A DNA stretch of 31,983 bases from Albugo candida (Eukaryota > Oomycota > Peronosporomycetes > Albuginales). The stretch spans positions 1 to 31,983 of the forward strand of contig JBDOQK010000096.1 of assembly GCA_040437565.1 (NCBI GenBank), written 5' to 3'. Numbering within the stretch: position 1 is the first letter of the stretch; every line of letters starts with the position of its first letter. Under the pieces are notes generated by a model. It searched no databases. It was not told the DNA's origin and saw only the letters and a list, made by a program, of their open reading frames with translations. This document shows, one piece after another, positions 31,516 through 31,983 of the stretch. A program made the translations under genes and the position numbers.

Positions 31516-31983
31516 AGCACGGAATGGGAAGTTGCTTCACTGAAGGGTAGGAAAATAGAAGTAAGTATATTATTCATGACCATTAGTTTTTCTTTCTACG
31601 GCCTTCCTTAATTACGAAACCATCGCGTCGGGACAGTCCCAGCGGAAGTTATACGGACCAATTTTTATCTCCTTGGATCTTTTCTCCAAAACGCCCGGCG
31701 GATGGCAATGTGGAGTCGTTACTTTTACAACACTCCTTCCTCACGGCGCCGTGTGTTTGTTACCTAAGCACATGTCCTGATTCTTGCTAGTTTCGCATAT
31801 CAGCGGACATAGTTCAATCAATTGTTGTAGTCGAACAGCGCTAAATGCCTTCGAAAGCAAGTCAGCTGCCATATCTTCGGTGTGCACATAACATGGCTTT
31901 ACGATCCTCGTTTAGCACAAGCTTTGATGAACTTAAGCTTAACGTCGATATGCTTGGCTCGCGTCGAATTTCTTCTTTTTCCA
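31500..31983 (-). mobile_element. Second Ty1/Copia element, 3' end only, runs off the window
   Basis: A fossil with breaks, read on the minus strand from the right edge. A Copia RNase H tail (FDASQAYR region, then YVHTEDMAADLLSKAF at about 31890-31840) is followed by a purine tract (gaggaaggag, about 31743-31733). The 3' LTR then starts TGTTGTAAAAG at 31732. The LTR's far edge is not certain, so 31500 is a guess. The rest of the element lies beyond the window. It belongs to another Copia lineage than the one at 22.4-26.2 kb, judging from the different LTR start. Confidence 0.8.

Overview
This looks like a gene-poor, repeat-rich stretch of a eukaryotic nuclear genome. The draft is broken by eight runs of exactly 100 N. 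The best guess is an oomycete-like filamentous organism. That rests on MULE transposases with FAR1-like N-termini, a fungal/oomycete-type DDE transposase family, Ty1/Copia elements and a compact secreted-protein gene. No single marker proves it, so the taxon is an inference.

Layout. 0.7-3.5 kb on the minus strand holds two decayed coding regions I cannot name. 3.96-4.58 kb is a small Mutator-like (MULE) element with inverted ends, an 8-bp target duplication and the start of a FAR1-like DNA-binding domain. 5.9-8.9 kb is a second, 3.0-kb MULE on the minus strand with terminal inverted repeats of about 82 bp, a decayed transposase and, inside it, a tRNA-like (SINE-like) segment. 10.0-10.75 kb is the N-terminal half of a DDE transposase (+). 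It abuts, tail to tail, a minus-strand relic of a host family GH31 alpha-glucosidase (glucosidase II alpha type) at 10.74-12.2 kb. 12.9-14.8 kb holds more unidentified minus-strand coding relics. 15.5-16.95 kb is a longer relic of the same DDE transposase family. 17.48-18.49 kb is a nearly perfect 107-bp satellite array, cut by an assembly gap. 19.8-20.7 kb (minus) carries the only long intact gene: a 305-residue secreted protein that resembles the C-terminal lobe of pepsin-family aspartic proteases but lacks the catalytic motifs. 22.4-26.2 kb is a decayed Ty1/Copia element (+) whose primer site matches the middle of initiator tRNA-Met. 26.2-31 kb has no gene I can recognise, apart from a GGATCT microsatellite at 28.3 kb. 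The right edge enters a second Copia element on the minus strand, including its RNase H tail, polypurine tract and 3' LTR.

There are no operons or gene clusters here. The window is a graveyard of class I and class II elements plus captured or abandoned host gene fragments. One apparently living secreted-protein gene lies between the satellite array and the Copia element. The points most worth following are the pseudo-protease gene, the satellite, the two MULEs with readable ends, and the transposase/GH31 junction.
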